Positions 1-9,451 of a stretch of 46,844 nucleotides of DNA are shown here, one piece after another. The notes under the pieces are model-generated. The model worked only from the letters and a program-made list of their open reading frames with translations. It was not told where the DNA came from and ran no database searches. Source of the stretch: JBCAWW01 sp039024315 (GTDB lineage Bacteria > Bacteroidota > Bacteroidia > J057). The stretch is from positions 1 through 46,844 of the forward strand of contig JBCCQN010000039.1 in the NCBI GenBank assembly GCA_039024315.1, in the 5' to 3' direction. The translations under genes were made by a program, and so were the position numbers. Within the stretch, counting starts at the first letter, position 1. Every line of letters begins with the position of its first letter.

Positions 1-1
1 G

Positions 2-643
2 GAAGAACAGGAGCCCGGAGGCTGGATTTATCATTTAGAGGTTGATCCGACAGCTAGCACGCTTTATTTTATTTGGGTTAGGATCCAAGCAGAGCGTGCA
101 TTAATGGCTTTGGATCTAAGTAGTGGAGATACGACGAATCTCAGTCAAAAGCTAGGTTTCTCCGTCCTAAATTTTGCTATTAATCCCGTGAGTGGAGACT
201 TAGTGGTCCCTTATTTCCGAGCTACAGATAGTATGAAGGTATTGCTCAATGTTGATCCCCAAAGCTTTGAGGTGGATAGTCTTTTTGTCCTTCCTCTGGG
301 AGAATTTGATAACTATAGCAGCTTACCTCCTCTTTCATGGCTCCCCAATGGCCAAGAGATCGCAATGGTTTATCCCCACAAACCTGATTCTATCTATCGG
401 ATCGATCTACAAAGCAGGCAGTATGAGGCTATGTTTGACCGGCATGATCTATTTTATTTTCATTCTCCTTTTGCTTTTAGCCCCTCCGGGGAACGCTACG
501 CTCTGGGTTTTAATGATGCTTTTCAGGTGGACGAATGGAATCCGAGTCAAGAGCGATTTGATCATAGCAAAAAGCTCATTCACCTAGGAGATGTATGTGA
601 TTTTTCCTGCCATGGAGCTTCCAAGATCTACTGGTTTCCCTAA
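2..643 (+). CDS. C-terminal part of a beta-propeller-like protein (5' truncated by window edge)
   Basis: The reading frame is open from base 2, so the gene begins before the window; the first ATG, at 104, lies 34 codons in and is probably internal. The 213 visible residues are soluble and rich in short beta-strand patterns resembling WD40/TolB-type blades: 'FAINPVSGDLVVPYF', 'LSWLPNGQEIAMVYP' and 'FAFSPSGERYALGF' each look like the strand-turn-strand of one blade. No catalytic motif is visible. The TAA stop (641-643) overlaps the TAG stop of the convergent MFS gene (640-642 on the minus strand), so the genes are packed tail to tail with no room for a separate terminator. The specific function is unknown; the fold is inferred from pattern only. 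Confidence 0.6.
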   Translation, partial: EEQEPGGWIYHLEVDPTASTLYFIWVRIQAERALMALDLSSGDTTNLSQKLGFSVLNFAINPVSGDLVVPYFRATDSMKVLLNVDPQSFEVDSLFVLPLGEFDNYSSLPPLSWLPNGQEIAMVYPHKPDSIYRIDLQSRQYEAMFDRHDLFYFHSPFAFSPSGERYALGFNDAFQVDEWNPSQERFDHSKKLIHLGDVCDFSCHGASKIYWFP

Positions 644-1944
644 GTTGAAGACTGAAATCGTGGCAGCAATCTAAAACTGAGTAAAAAGATGATTCCTAAT
701 ATGGCGGCCGCGCAATAAAACAAGAAGGAACCCATTTGGCCAATCAGTAAGCCCCCTAAGATCAAACCAAAAATACTGGCCAAACTTCCCATGCTAGCCG
801 CATAGCCTTGGATGGTGCCTTGCACGTCTTTGCCCCCTTTTTGCGCCAATAAGGCCATATAGCTCGGCCACATGATGCCGTTACCAACAGAAAGTAGAAC
901 ATTGGCGCTATAAATGGCAATCATATTTTCGATCGTCAAAAGCGCAAAACTACTTGCAATCAAGAAACTACCGGCCAATATCAAGTAACTCTCATTGAAA
1001 CGCGGACTCAACCATGACAATAAAGGCCCCTGAGAGATGACCATGATTAGACTAGAGATCGTCAGAAAGATCCCTAATTGACTACTGTCCCAAGCTAGTA
1101 TAGTAGAGGCATAAACCGGAAAGCCGGCATAGAAAAAACTAAAGCCCAAAAAGGTCAGGAAGTAAATACCATACATTAAAGCCATGGTGGGCATTTTGAG
1201 GATCGCCAAAAAGCCCGTATCGGGGCAGTTTTCCATTTTGTAGCAAGCCTTATGGTTATGCTGAAACATCTTTTTGAGGTCTAGGTGCTGAGCTTCAGCA
1301 TCCATCAAGACAGATGGGGTCTCAGGCAAAACTTTGTAAATCACAAAAATCGCCGTCAAGGAAATTAAGGCCGCTACGGCTACTGGGAGAAGCGTTCCGA
1401 GGATCGTAGCCCCTAATAAACCCGCTAGCATCGGCCCGATGATAAAGCCTAAGCTTGTCGAGGAAGCCATCTTACCAAAATTGGCTTTGCGGTTTTCGTC
1501 ATTAGAGATATCCGCCAAATATGCGTTGGCAACCGATACGTTACCACCCGTAAGACCATCTAAGGCCCTCGCAAAAAACAAAAGAATCAGCGGGATCGAG
1601 ATGATAAAGCTTCCCGCCCAACTTGAGTCCACCTCCCAAATACTCAGTTTTGGTAATAACAAAGCGACAATAAATAGTCCCCAGGCTAATAAAGTACCGC
1701 TTTGACTGATCATCAAGACTCGGCGTCGCCCAATTTGATCAGACCAACGTCCTAAAAGGGGTCCGCCAAATAATTGAAAAAGGGGATAAATTGAGCCTAA
1801 CAGTCCATAGACAAATTCGTTGCCCCCAAAGTCATTGACGATGTAAACGAGGATAGGCAAAACAATGCTGTAGCCGAGCATCCCGATGAAATTGACCAGC
1901 AAGACTGGAAAAATCGAAAGGCTAGACGACTGATTGTCAGACAT
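640..1944 (-). CDS. MFS transporter of the drug:H+ antiporter (TCR/Tet-like) type
   Basis: A 434-residue protein with about twelve hydrophobic segments, the normal size for a major facilitator. MFS motif A is seen after the second helix (GPLLGRWSDQIGRRR, about residues 61-75), and an antiporter-type motif C, 'GFIIGPMLAGLLG', lies near 166-178. Together these point to a proton-coupled drug or metabolite exporter in the inner membrane; the substrate cannot be read from sequence. The loop between the N and C halves carries a His/Cys cluster (H229, H231, C234, C240), unusual for this family and possibly metal-binding. The start is 10 nt after the stop of the outer-membrane protein gene, suggesting one transcript. 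It ends tail to tail with the upstream propeller gene. Confidence 0.88.
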   Translation of the reverse strand: MSDNQSSSLSIFPVLLVNFIGMLGYSIVLPILVYIVNDFGGNEFVYGLLGSIYPLFQLFGGPLLGRWSDQIGRRRVLMISQSGTLLAWGLFIVALLLPKLSIWEVDSSWAGSFIISIPLILLFFARALDGLTGGNVSVANAYLADISNDENRKANFGKMASSTSLGFIIGPMLAGLLGATILGTLLPVAVAALISLTAIFVIYKVLPETPSVLMDAEAQHLDLKKMFQHNHKACYKMENCPDTGFLAILKMPTMALMYGIYFLTFLGFSFFYAGFPVYASTILAWDSSQLGIFLTISSLIMVISQGPLLSWLSPRFNESYLILAGSFLIASSFALLTIENMIAIYSANVLLSVGNGIMWPSYMALLAQKGGKDVQGTIQGYAASMGSLASIFGLILGGLLIGQMGSFLFYCAAAILGIIFLLSFRLLPRFQSST

Positions 1945-1954
1945 ATCTAGAGTA

Positions 1955-2686
1955 TTAGCGCGGCAGTAAAAATACGATTACGGCCAAGTTTAGTCCCAAA
2001 TGGTCCAAGTCCCCTTCCCTTACACTGATAGGAGTATTTTGAAAAGTAGCAGGATTTAAAGCCTCATTGACTGGGCTAAAGTCAGTCGGACCAAAATATA
2101 TTTGATAATAGGGCTCAAGGCTGATCTTGACTTGAGGACCTATGCCAAAGCGAAGCGGGGTATGAATGGTAAAGCTAGGCTTCCAAGAAGTCATTGCCTC
2201 ATCAAGGGGCTCATCCGTCATAAATTCGGCAGCCGGCTTTTGAGTAGAAGTAATATTGAGGTAGTTGACATTAAAGGAAGCTCCTACACAAAAGTGTCCT
2301 TCATCATAAAAGCGAATGAGCTCAGAAGTAAAACCGAGACTAAATCTCGCACCCTGCAGGGCCATATCTCGCCTTTGCTCTACTCCTTGATCATCAGTGC
2401 CACTAGCGGTAAACATGGCATTATAGTTCATCGCATCAAGGCGAAAGTGAGAACGACCAGGATGGATCCCCACCCCCGCAAAGAAGCCACTAACAGCGCC
2501 GACAGACTCTAAGTCCATGTCAAACCCACTATAAAAGTTAAATGAATCAATCACCGCATTTAGCGGACGAGGATTCAGTAATTTGCCATGATAACCAGCT
2601 TGAAGGGAAATATTGGTACGATTGCCCTGCGCCTGAACTCCAATACATAGGCAGAGCAGACAGATAAGCGATAAAAAGTTTTTCAT
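1955..2686 (-). CDS. Secreted/outer-membrane beta-barrel-like protein of unknown function
   Basis: A 243-residue protein with a clear Sec signal peptide (residues 1 to about 19, ending 'GVQAQ'). The mature part shows many alternating hydrophobic/polar stretches ('VSGFFAGVGIHPGRSHFRLDA', 'ARFSLGFTSELIRF', 'RFGIGPQVKISLEPYYQIYF') typical of small outer-membrane barrels in Bacteroidota; the C-terminal 'LNLAVIVFLLPR' would be the last strand. I recognise no named family with confidence. It is the first gene of a likely two-gene unit with the MFS exporter (10 nt gap). An efflux or envelope-sensing link is only inference from position. Confidence 0.7.
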   Translation of the reverse strand: MKNFLSLICLLCLCIGVQAQGNRTNISLQAGYHGKLLNPRPLNAVIDSFNFYSGFDMDLESVGAVSGFFAGVGIHPGRSHFRLDAMNYNAMFTASGTDDQGVEQRRDMALQGARFSLGFTSELIRFYDEGHFCVGASFNVNYLNITSTQKPAAEFMTDEPLDEAMTSWKPSFTIHTPLRFGIGPQVKISLEPYYQIYFGPTDFSPVNEALNPATFQNTPISVREGDLDHLGLNLAVIVFLLPR

Positions 2687-2785
2687 ATTATTTGCGAGTG
2701 ATTCCAGTGTAAAAATAGACTATTTCCGTCAAAGTGTAGTTTGAATCATTGAGAGAATTCTGTAATTGACAAAACGCCAAGTACA

Positions 2786-2809
2786 GAATTGACGTTGCCG
2801 TCAAGATTC
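2786..2809. promoter_or_regulatory. Intergenic hairpin upstream of the outer-membrane protein gene
   Basis: TTGACG (2789-2794) and CGTCAA (2799-2804) form a perfect 6-bp stem with a TTGC loop, flanked by GAA (2786-2788) and TTC (2807-2809) that can extend it across a 2-nt bulge. It lies in the 229-nt gap between the adhesin stop (2916) and the next start (2686) on the same strand. No T tract follows on either strand, so it could be an operator or a weak end of the adhesin transcript. 'ATTGAC' occurs three times in this gap. Confidence 0.35.
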
Positions 2810-2915
2810 TTCATAGAAGACGGATCCTCCAGAACATTCGCTACTGGTTAAAATTGACAAATTGTTAATCGCTCAGTCAGATTCCTGCTACCGAGGAGTC
2901 CTTCCCCTTCCATTT

Positions 2916-5120
2916 TTAACGAATCAAGGTAATAGACTGCGCTCTTTCTAAAGCTTCGCCTCGATTAGTGATCGCCCTTACTTGGATGGTGTAAACACCT
3001 TCTGGCACAGCCCTACCATTGCGGGTTCCATCCCAACCTCCTTCCAGCCCAGACCAGGAAGCAACGATTTGTCCCCAACGATCTATGATCGTGCAATCTA
3101 ACTGACTCAGCCCCTCGCCTTTGAGCTTATAGCGGTCATTACTACCATCGTTATTAGGGGAAAATGCCGTCGGAAAGTACAAATGAAAATCATCTAAGAT
3201 TCTGATTATCTGGCTAGTTGTATCTGCGCACTGATCTCCGCTACGGTTGTAGGCAATCAAGCTGATGGTGTAAGTACCTTGCATACTGTAGGTATGCGTA
3301 GGATTTTCGGAGGGCACCCTTGCACTACCATCGCCAAAATCCCACAAGTATCTAAACCCATTTTGGGTAGTGTTTTCGAAAAGAAAAGTGGCTTCTGAAA
3401 GTGATATCGCATTCGTATCTCTTATCGGGATGATAAAATCCGCAATAGGACGCGAATCATTGGTAATCTCAAAACCAATGGAATCCACACAGCCGTTGGC
3501 ATCAGCTAATTTGACCCCATAACTCCCTTCGGCCAGCCCACTTCGTTCGAGCAGATTGCTATTGTCGTTGGACCAATTGATGGTAAAAGGTTGGGTACCT
3601 CCCATGGCAGAAAGGCGAACTTGTCCATTGGCTTGGTCGCAACCTGCATCTTGCAATTGATCGATCTCGATGTTGAGAAGATCCGGCTGAAAAAGATTGA
3701 TATTACCGCTAGTTTCGCAACCCTTTGCATCTATTACCAGATAAGCATAGGGTCCGGCAATCAAGCCCCTAAACAGTCCGGAGGTAATCGCATTGCCATT
3801 GTCAAGAGAATATTGAAAAGGTCCTTGCCCTACACTAGCGTTTAATTGAATCTCACCATTGCGCTCGCCAAAACAGGCGATATCTTGAGTGGTAGCTTGC
3901 ACCACCGGAATAGGGTTAACGATAAATTCTACCGTATCTGAGACCTGGCAACCATTGACATCCGTTACTTCAAGAATGTGCTCGCCAGGCTGAGTGGCAT
4001 TGAATTGAGCGCCAGAAGCATTCCCCGCAGGGGTAGTCCAAGTATAAGTCACAAAGCCCAAAGGCCCACTCAAGGCACTTTGCTCTCCTGCGCAGATTTC
4101 GAGACCACCCGTAATATCGACCGTTACGACCGTATTACCGACCGGAATAAACTGCTGTAAGGTATCACAACACAAGCCATCCCAGACGCGCACTTGATAG
4201 GTACCACCAGGTCCACTTGGCACTAATAAAGTCTGATTGACCTCACCCGCTAAGGCGATCCCGTTTCTATACCATTGATACTGGATATTGGGATTATTGA
4301 GCGGATCGACGCTAAGGCTGAGCGTTCCCTGACAAGGGTCCCCACTTGCTGACATGCTTGCTCCTCCAAAATCGGAAGTAAGCCCCAACACCAAATTATC
4401 GACAAAGTAATAGGCAGGCGGTGAGTTAGTGCCACAATCTGGGCCGATAATAATAGAGCCAATATCCTGAGTAGGCGTAAAATCGATTATAGCCTCTACC
4501 CATTCTTCATTACCGCTAACACTTACGCTACCGAGTAAAACCCAATCTGGCGAAAGGGCAGTAGGACAGCCATTGCCAGCAGTATTGATGGGAAAGGCGA
4601 CACAATTAGGAGCGCCATAGAGGGACAATTCAAAAGGGGCTACGCCACTATAAGCCGTTCCTAGGTTGACGCCAAAACCGACCGCAGCTTTTAAGCGGTA
4701 ATTGGTGCCAGCGCTTAAGTCATTAGGGAGACATCGCCCGATAAACTCTTGATAAGTACCGTTGTTGATAAAGCCGGCAAAAGCATCTCCTGCTGGCAAA
4801 GGTAAAGGGGCCCCCACTTGCGTAGGACTAAAGAAGTCACAGGTATGAAAAAGATCCGAAGAAGAGGCGGTACCCGAGCCCCAGCCCTGTGTACAGGCGA
4901 GTTGATCGTAGCCACTAGGACAACAAAGTGTATCTTCAAAGGATGCATTGGGGATCATCGAAGGTGCCAAAGGGATCACCCCATTACAATCACAATCTGG
5001 ATCATTAAGATCTATCAGACTATCTCCATCATCATCTTGCCCATTGTTACAGATTTCCTGAGCGAAAAGTGGTAAAGACGGCAAAAAGAGCAAGAGAAAA
5101 AGGATTACTTTAGGACTCAT
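2916..5120 (-). CDS. Secreted SprB/PKD-repeat adhesin with gliding-type T9SS C-terminal domain
   Basis: A 734-residue protein. I chose the ATG at 5118-5120 because it begins a clean signal peptide (MSPKVILFLLLFLPSLPLFA); the longer frame to 5201 would add charged residues and overlap the divergent gene. After the signal comes an acidic stretch 'NNGQDDDGDSLIDLND', perhaps calcium-binding, then a jelly-roll-like region (about 50-245), Ig/SprB-like repeats ('GSYGVKLADANGCVDSIGF' is typical) to about 555, a PKD domain with 'YLWDFGDGS' (about 560-645), and a C-terminal gliding-motility-associated domain (about 647-734) with 'FPTAFSPNNDGSNDRY' and 'DRWGQIV...GGWDGT'. That last domain targets proteins to the type IX secretion system and the cell surface. 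The likely role is adhesion or polymer binding. Only 22 nt separate it from the divergent glycosidase start. Confidence 0.85.
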   Translation of the reverse strand: MSPKVILFLLLFLPSLPLFAQEICNNGQDDDGDSLIDLNDPDCDCNGVIPLAPSMIPNASFEDTLCCPSGYDQLACTQGWGSGTASSSDLFHTCDFFSPTQVGAPLPLPAGDAFAGFINNGTYQEFIGRCLPNDLSAGTNYRLKAAVGFGVNLGTAYSGVAPFELSLYGAPNCVAFPINTAGNGCPTALSPDWVLLGSVSVSGNEEWVEAIIDFTPTQDIGSIIIGPDCGTNSPPAYYFVDNLVLGLTSDFGGASMSASGDPCQGTLSLSVDPLNNPNIQYQWYRNGIALAGEVNQTLLVPSGPGGTYQVRVWDGLCCDTLQQFIPVGNTVVTVDITGGLEICAGEQSALSGPLGFVTYTWTTPAGNASGAQFNATQPGEHILEVTDVNGCQVSDTVEFIVNPIPVVQATTQDIACFGERNGEIQLNASVGQGPFQYSLDNGNAITSGLFRGLIAGPYAYLVIDAKGCETSGNINLFQPDLLNIEIDQLQDAGCDQANGQVRLSAMGGTQPFTINWSNDNSNLLERSGLAEGSYGVKLADANGCVDSIGFEITNDSRPIADFIIPIRDTNAISLSEATFLFENTTQNGFRYLWDFGDGSARVPSENPTHTYSMQGTYTISLIAYNRSGDQCADTTSQIIRILDDFHLYFPTAFSPNNDGSNDRYKLKGEGLSQLDCTIIDRWGQIVASWSGLEGGWDGTRNGRAVPEGVYTIQVRAITNRGEALERAQSITLIR

Positions 5121-5142
5121 TAGCGGGAACCTACTATTTTTG

Positions 5143-6726
5143 ATGCATATGGACATAAAGCAATACAAACTCGCACGCTCATTCCCTCCTCGATTAGTCA
5201 TATTCCTATTGGCTTTATGGGGGTTTACATCTTCGATGAACGCTCAGTCTCCCAAAAGAGAATTTAGAGGGGCTTGGATTGCAACCGTCAAAAATATTGA
5301 TTGGCCAAGTCAAGCTAAGCTCTATGCCGACGTTCAGGCTGGCGAATTTACAGATTTATTGGATCGATTACAGGCCGTGGGGATAAATGCCGTCATCGTA
5401 CAAATCAGACCTAGCGGCGATGCCTTTTATCCTTCTGCGTATGAACCTTGGTCCGAGTGGTTGACGGGAGAACAAGGCAGTCCGCCAGAACCTTATTATG
5501 ATCCCCTTGACATGATGATCGCTGAAGCGCACAGTCGTGGTATGGAGTTTCATGCCTGGTTTAATCCCTACCGAGCAGATATGGATTGGGAAGAGGGAAA
5601 ATTACGGGCCGAAAATCACGTAAGCCAAACCCACCCAGAATGGACGCTGCAGTACGGCCGCAATCTCTATATCGACCCAGGAATTCCAGATGCGCAAGAT
5701 TATGTATTGGGAGTCGTTTTGGATGTGGTCAAGCACAACCCCATCGATGCCGTGCATTTTGACGATTACTTCTACCCTTATCGCATTGCGGATACTCCCT
5801 TTCCGGATACGAGTAGTTTTGCCTTTTATGGGGCGGGCTTTCCCGAAGTAGATGATTGGCGCAGATATAATGTCAATACCTTTATCCAGCGCTTGAGTGA
5901 TAGCATTCGCTATGTAAACCCAGAAGTACAGTTTGGCATCAGCCCTTTTGGCGTTTGGCGCAATATCGCGGACGATCCAGAAGGTTCGGACACGCGAGCC
6001 GGTCAAACTAGTTATGATGATCTCTATGCTGATATTAGGCTGTGGCTACGCAACGGTTGGATTGATTATGTAGCACCCCAAGCTTATTGGAGTATTGGCT
6101 ATCCACCAGCCGCTTTTGATGTGATCGTTGAATGGTGGTCTGCCAATTGCTATGGCAAACGATTATATATCGGCCACGGGCCCTATAAGATTGCCAATAA
6201 TGCGGACAAAAACTGGGATGATCCGACCCAAATCCCTCGACAAATCCGACAATTGAGAGAAAATGAAGCCGTGGACGGCAGTATATTTTTTAGCTCACGC
6301 TGGTTTGATGTCAATCCACTAGGCTTTGCCGATTCCTTACAAAACTATTATTACCGTAGGCCGGCACTGATTCCTACGGTCCAAAAAGGAGACCCCATTC
6401 CCCCTGTAGCGCCAAGCGAACAAGAGATTAGGATTGTGAAAAAAGGCGTTCAGCTAAGCTGGCAAAAATCACTATATGGCGATTCGGTAGCTTACTATGT
6501 CATTTATCGTAGCGAGGGCCACGAACTTCCCACGCTTAATGCTAGTTACATATACAAAGTGCAAGGCGGAGATCAGACCCTCTTTTTGGACAAGCGTACC
6601 CGCTTTTTGAAGCGATATCACTATATCGTTACGGCAGTAGATCGGCAGCACAACGAAAGTGCTCCCAGTGAAATCAGTTCGAAAATCCGCTGGACAGGCT
6701 TTTTGCAAAGGTGGCGAAAGCAATAA
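5143..6726 (+). CDS. Secreted GHL10-family (DUF187, YngK-like) glycosyl hydrolase
   Basis: A 527-residue protein with a signal peptide (hydrophobic core 'LVIFLLALWGF', cleavage near 'SSMNAQ'). The start of the mature protein, 'REFRGAWIATVKNIDWPSQ', is the hallmark of the glycosyl-hydrolase-like 10 family, a TIM-barrel family with few characterised members. Other conserved blocks are 'VQIRPSGDAFYPS', 'FHAWFNPYR', 'VHFDDYFYPY', 'FGISPFGVWRN' and 'DYVAPQAYW'; the acidic residues on these strands are the probable catalytic set. Residues from about 430 form a fibronectin-III-like tail. Start candidates are TTG 5140, ATG 5143 and ATG 5149; I took 5143. It is divergent from the adhesin and convergent with the TonB receptor (19-nt gap). 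The polysaccharide substrate is unknown. Confidence 0.85.
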   Translation: MHMDIKQYKLARSFPPRLVIFLLALWGFTSSMNAQSPKREFRGAWIATVKNIDWPSQAKLYADVQAGEFTDLLDRLQAVGINAVIVQIRPSGDAFYPSAYEPWSEWLTGEQGSPPEPYYDPLDMMIAEAHSRGMEFHAWFNPYRADMDWEEGKLRAENHVSQTHPEWTLQYGRNLYIDPGIPDAQDYVLGVVLDVVKHNPIDAVHFDDYFYPYRIADTPFPDTSSFAFYGAGFPEVDDWRRYNVNTFIQRLSDSIRYVNPEVQFGISPFGVWRNIADDPEGSDTRAGQTSYDDLYADIRLWLRNGWIDYVAPQAYWSIGYPPAAFDVIVEWWSANCYGKRLYIGHGPYKIANNADKNWDDPTQIPRQIRQLRENEAVDGSIFFSSRWFDVNPLGFADSLQNYYYRRPALIPTVQKGDPIPPVAPSEQEIRIVKKGVQLSWQKSLYGDSVAYYVIYRSEGHELPTLNASYIYKVQGGDQTLFLDKRTRFLKRYHYIVTAVDRQHNESAPSEISSKIRWTGFLQRWRKQ

Positions 6727-6745
6727 ACACCAGCGCCTCCTCTGT

Positions 6746-9373
6746 TCAAAACTCAATTCTGTAACTCAAAACCGGCAAAAGTCTAAAGTGTAACTCAGTG
6801 CGTGCTTGGCCCGTTATCGGGTCGTAAGTAATTTCTCGAATGTTATTTCTAGCAGTAAAATTTTGAATATCAGCCCGCCAAACACTGGCAAAGCGCTTGT
6901 GATTGCGACGGTGGATTAGTTGAATATCAAAGCGCCAGTAAGGATAATATTCACAATCGGGACACTGAGCGATACTAAAGTGCTGGATATAACGATTGCT
7001 TTGTAATGGTTGGGTGGGATCGAGGACCACCAATCTTTGCTGATTATTATAGAAAAACTTGCCGTTGAGACTGAGGAGGTGAGGTTTACCTTTTCGGCCA
7101 ACAGAAAACTCTTTACCGGCTAATACTGCGTATTGCAAGGGGCCGTGAAAAGGGGTAAATCGAGGGGTTCGGTCGCGGGCTCGATAAATAGATTGGAAAA
7201 GACTCCCGCTAGCCAAGGCATACCAACCATTCCCAAAGCGCTTGTGCAAAGATAGTTCAACCCCTTGGTTGAGACCTTCCCCTCTATTGACCAGTTCACC
7301 AGAATAATAGCCATCTGGTTGTAAAATAGTAGAGAAAAAGTTACGGCTGCTATCTACCGCTATCGGCAAATTGTAGAGGTATTGCACATACATTTCCATG
7401 GTAAAGGCCCAATCAGGGTGAGGTAAAAAATCGTAGCCCGCCACAAAATGAAGGGCCTTAGGCAGCTTCAAATCGCTCTGGTATGGCTCCCCCAAAGGGT
7501 CTAAGTGGAAATAATACTCCAAAGACTCTAGCCGACTGTGCCAGCCTAAGGATAAGCGCATCCGATGCATCTGATGTGGCCGATAACGGAAACCTAGCCT
7601 GGGTTCCAAGCTTTGCTGATCAATCAAGCGATGACGCAAAAAGTGCAACCCAAAAATAAACTCCGTATCCTCACTAAAACGGTACTTACCCGTAAAAAAG
7701 AACTGCGTTCGTCTTGTGATGCCTGTAGTATCAAAAGTTGTCCAGCTTTGAAAAGGAGGCTCCAAAACCGTACTATGCATTTCCCCCTGAAAATTATAGC
7801 CTCGCCAAGATTGTACCCCACCAAGCTCAGCGATAAAGCGCCGCGAAAAGCGTTTATGGTACAACCAATTCCATCGCAAAATCGCCTTGCCTGCAATATC
7901 CCTTTGATCATACAGATCCAGTGAATCAGTATCAAAGATCCGATTATTGATCTCGGAAGTCATCGCAGATAAGGAACTTTTGAGGTAAGCGTTATCTCTG
8001 ATCGCCCGCCGATAGGAAATAATGCCCAAGGTTTGAACCCCAGATACCTGCGAGCGCCTGCGCTCATCTCTGGGTAGGCCAGAGCTACTATTGCCATAGA
8101 GAGCCAAGACATCTACAGCTCCTTTGCGCGTAGGAAAATGCAGCTTCAAAGCTAAGTCTTGATAATTGGTCAACTCCTCATCCACGATGATAGTATCCAA
8201 TAAGCTACCGATGACATTGAGGACAGAAGAACGCATATTGATAAGGTAGGAGCCTTTATAGCCAATTCTACGGCCGATAGGGCCTTCCGAAGCAACTTCC
8301 AAGCCCAAGGTGCCTAATTCTATACTGTGCTCAAAAGTCGAGTCATTGCCCTGTCGAATCCGCAAGTCAAAAATTCCCCCAGTCGCATTGCCGTATTGAG
8401 CCGGAAAGGCGCCAGTCAAAAATTCAGAGTTCTCCAGTAAGTTTGTGCTCACCATGCTGATAGAGCCACTCGAGGTACCTTCCCGCCCAAAATGATTAGG
8501 ATTGGGCACCTCTACCCCATCAATCATCCACATGATAGAGCGAGGATTATTGCCACGGACGACGATTTCGTTGCGAATATCATTTTGCCCAATCAGCCCA
8601 GCAAAAGATTGCGCATGCCTAGCTGGATCTCCATAACTAGCTGGATAACGCCTTGCTTCTTCGACCTCATAGCCTTGGTAACTAGTCGTCTCAAAAGGGT
8701 TGAGAGGGGTAGCCATCGGATCATCATCCGTAATCTGTACGGTATTGAGGGTGTTGATTTTTTGGATCAGTTGCAATTCTAGGACGACCTCTTTACCCGT
8801 GCTGATCAAGAGACTATTTTGAATATAGGGCTGATACTCCACATGGCTTACCTGTAGCTTATAGCGGCCGACCTCCACTCTATTGATGCGGAAGTAGCCA
8901 TTTTCGTCGCTGTAGGCTCCCCTAAGTGGCTCAGTATTAGGCAAAAATACCGCGGCAAAAGGAATGGGCTGCTGTGAATCTTTGTCCCAAATTCGGCCTC
9001 TTATGGTTTGGCGAGGGATAGGGGTCGTTTCCTCTTGGCCTTGGCCCGGAGAGGAATTTAACTTGGTAAAAATGACAATTTGCCCCCCAATACAGCGATA
9101 CTCCAGATCAGTATCTTTGAGCAGTTGGTCTAGACAAGTTTTTAGCGTTTGCTTTTCGGTACGAAAAGACCGCAGCTGCAGCTCAGGGATACGATCAGGG
9201 CTATATGACAAAGGCAGATGTAAGCGTTCCCGCAGGTCTCCTAAAACAAAAATCAAGCTCCGATCCTCATATGAGAGTGAAAAAGACTCTTGCAAGCGAC
9301 ATGGATCGGTTTGGCCCCATAGGCAAAAGGGAACCCCGAGCAAGCATAGCCAAAGCGTCAGTAGGTGCTTCAT
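6746..9373 (-). CDS. TonB-dependent receptor with STN and carboxypeptidase-regulatory-like domains
   Basis: An 875-residue outer-membrane receptor. The start at 9371-9373 gives a signal peptide ('MKHLLTLWLCLLGVPFCLWG') and follows a GGAAGAAG ribosome-binding-like stretch; the frame runs 50 codons further up but without signal character. In order: an STN domain (about 22-105), a carboxypeptidase-regulatory-like beta-sandwich (about 120-205, 'GRIWDKDSQQPIPFAAVFL'), a plug (about 235-345, 'EIVVRGNNPRSIMWMIDGV') and a beta-barrel to the end (final 'LLPVLSYRIEF'). STN domains normally signal to a FecR/sigma pair, but neither gene is present here, nor a SusD partner. It resembles the second receptor at 27361 in the plug ('NPNHF', 'SGAFPA-YGN'-type blocks), so the two are paralogues. 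The ligand is unknown. Confidence 0.87.
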   Translation of the reverse strand: MKHLLTLWLCLLGVPFCLWGQTDPCRLQESFSLSYEDRSLIFVLGDLRERLHLPLSYSPDRIPELQLRSFRTEKQTLKTCLDQLLKDTDLEYRCIGGQIVIFTKLNSSPGQGQEETTPIPRQTIRGRIWDKDSQQPIPFAAVFLPNTEPLRGAYSDENGYFRINRVEVGRYKLQVSHVEYQPYIQNSLLISTGKEVVLELQLIQKINTLNTVQITDDDPMATPLNPFETTSYQGYEVEEARRYPASYGDPARHAQSFAGLIGQNDIRNEIVVRGNNPRSIMWMIDGVEVPNPNHFGREGTSSGSISMVSTNLLENSEFLTGAFPAQYGNATGGIFDLRIRQGNDSTFEHSIELGTLGLEVASEGPIGRRIGYKGSYLINMRSSVLNVIGSLLDTIIVDEELTNYQDLALKLHFPTRKGAVDVLALYGNSSSGLPRDERRRSQVSGVQTLGIISYRRAIRDNAYLKSSLSAMTSEINNRIFDTDSLDLYDQRDIAGKAILRWNWLYHKRFSRRFIAELGGVQSWRGYNFQGEMHSTVLEPPFQSWTTFDTTGITRRTQFFFTGKYRFSEDTEFIFGLHFLRHRLIDQQSLEPRLGFRYRPHQMHRMRLSLGWHSRLESLEYYFHLDPLGEPYQSDLKLPKALHFVAGYDFLPHPDWAFTMEMYVQYLYNLPIAVDSSRNFFSTILQPDGYYSGELVNRGEGLNQGVELSLHKRFGNGWYALASGSLFQSIYRARDRTPRFTPFHGPLQYAVLAGKEFSVGRKGKPHLLSLNGKFFYNNQQRLVVLDPTQPLQSNRYIQHFSIAQCPDCEYYPYWRFDIQLIHRRNHKRFASVWRADIQNFTARNNIREITYDPITGQARTELHFRLLPVLSYRIEF

Positions 9374-9451
9374 AACTTCTTCCAATAGGACAAGCCAATT
9401 TCGCAATGCCCCTATCCGAAACAAAGCGGATTCCACCCAAGTTATGGCATT

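Noticed and set aside
5135..5142. TATTTTTG promoter-like box directly before the glycosidase start
   Set aside because: It matches TAnnTTTG, but no TTG is found at the needed distance upstream and the box touches the chosen ATG; most likely chance in an A/T-rich gap.
5121..5201. Upstream extension of the SprB/PKD adhesin start
   Set aside because: It adds charged residues before the signal peptide and overlaps the divergent glycosidase; the internal ATG gives a normal signal peptide.
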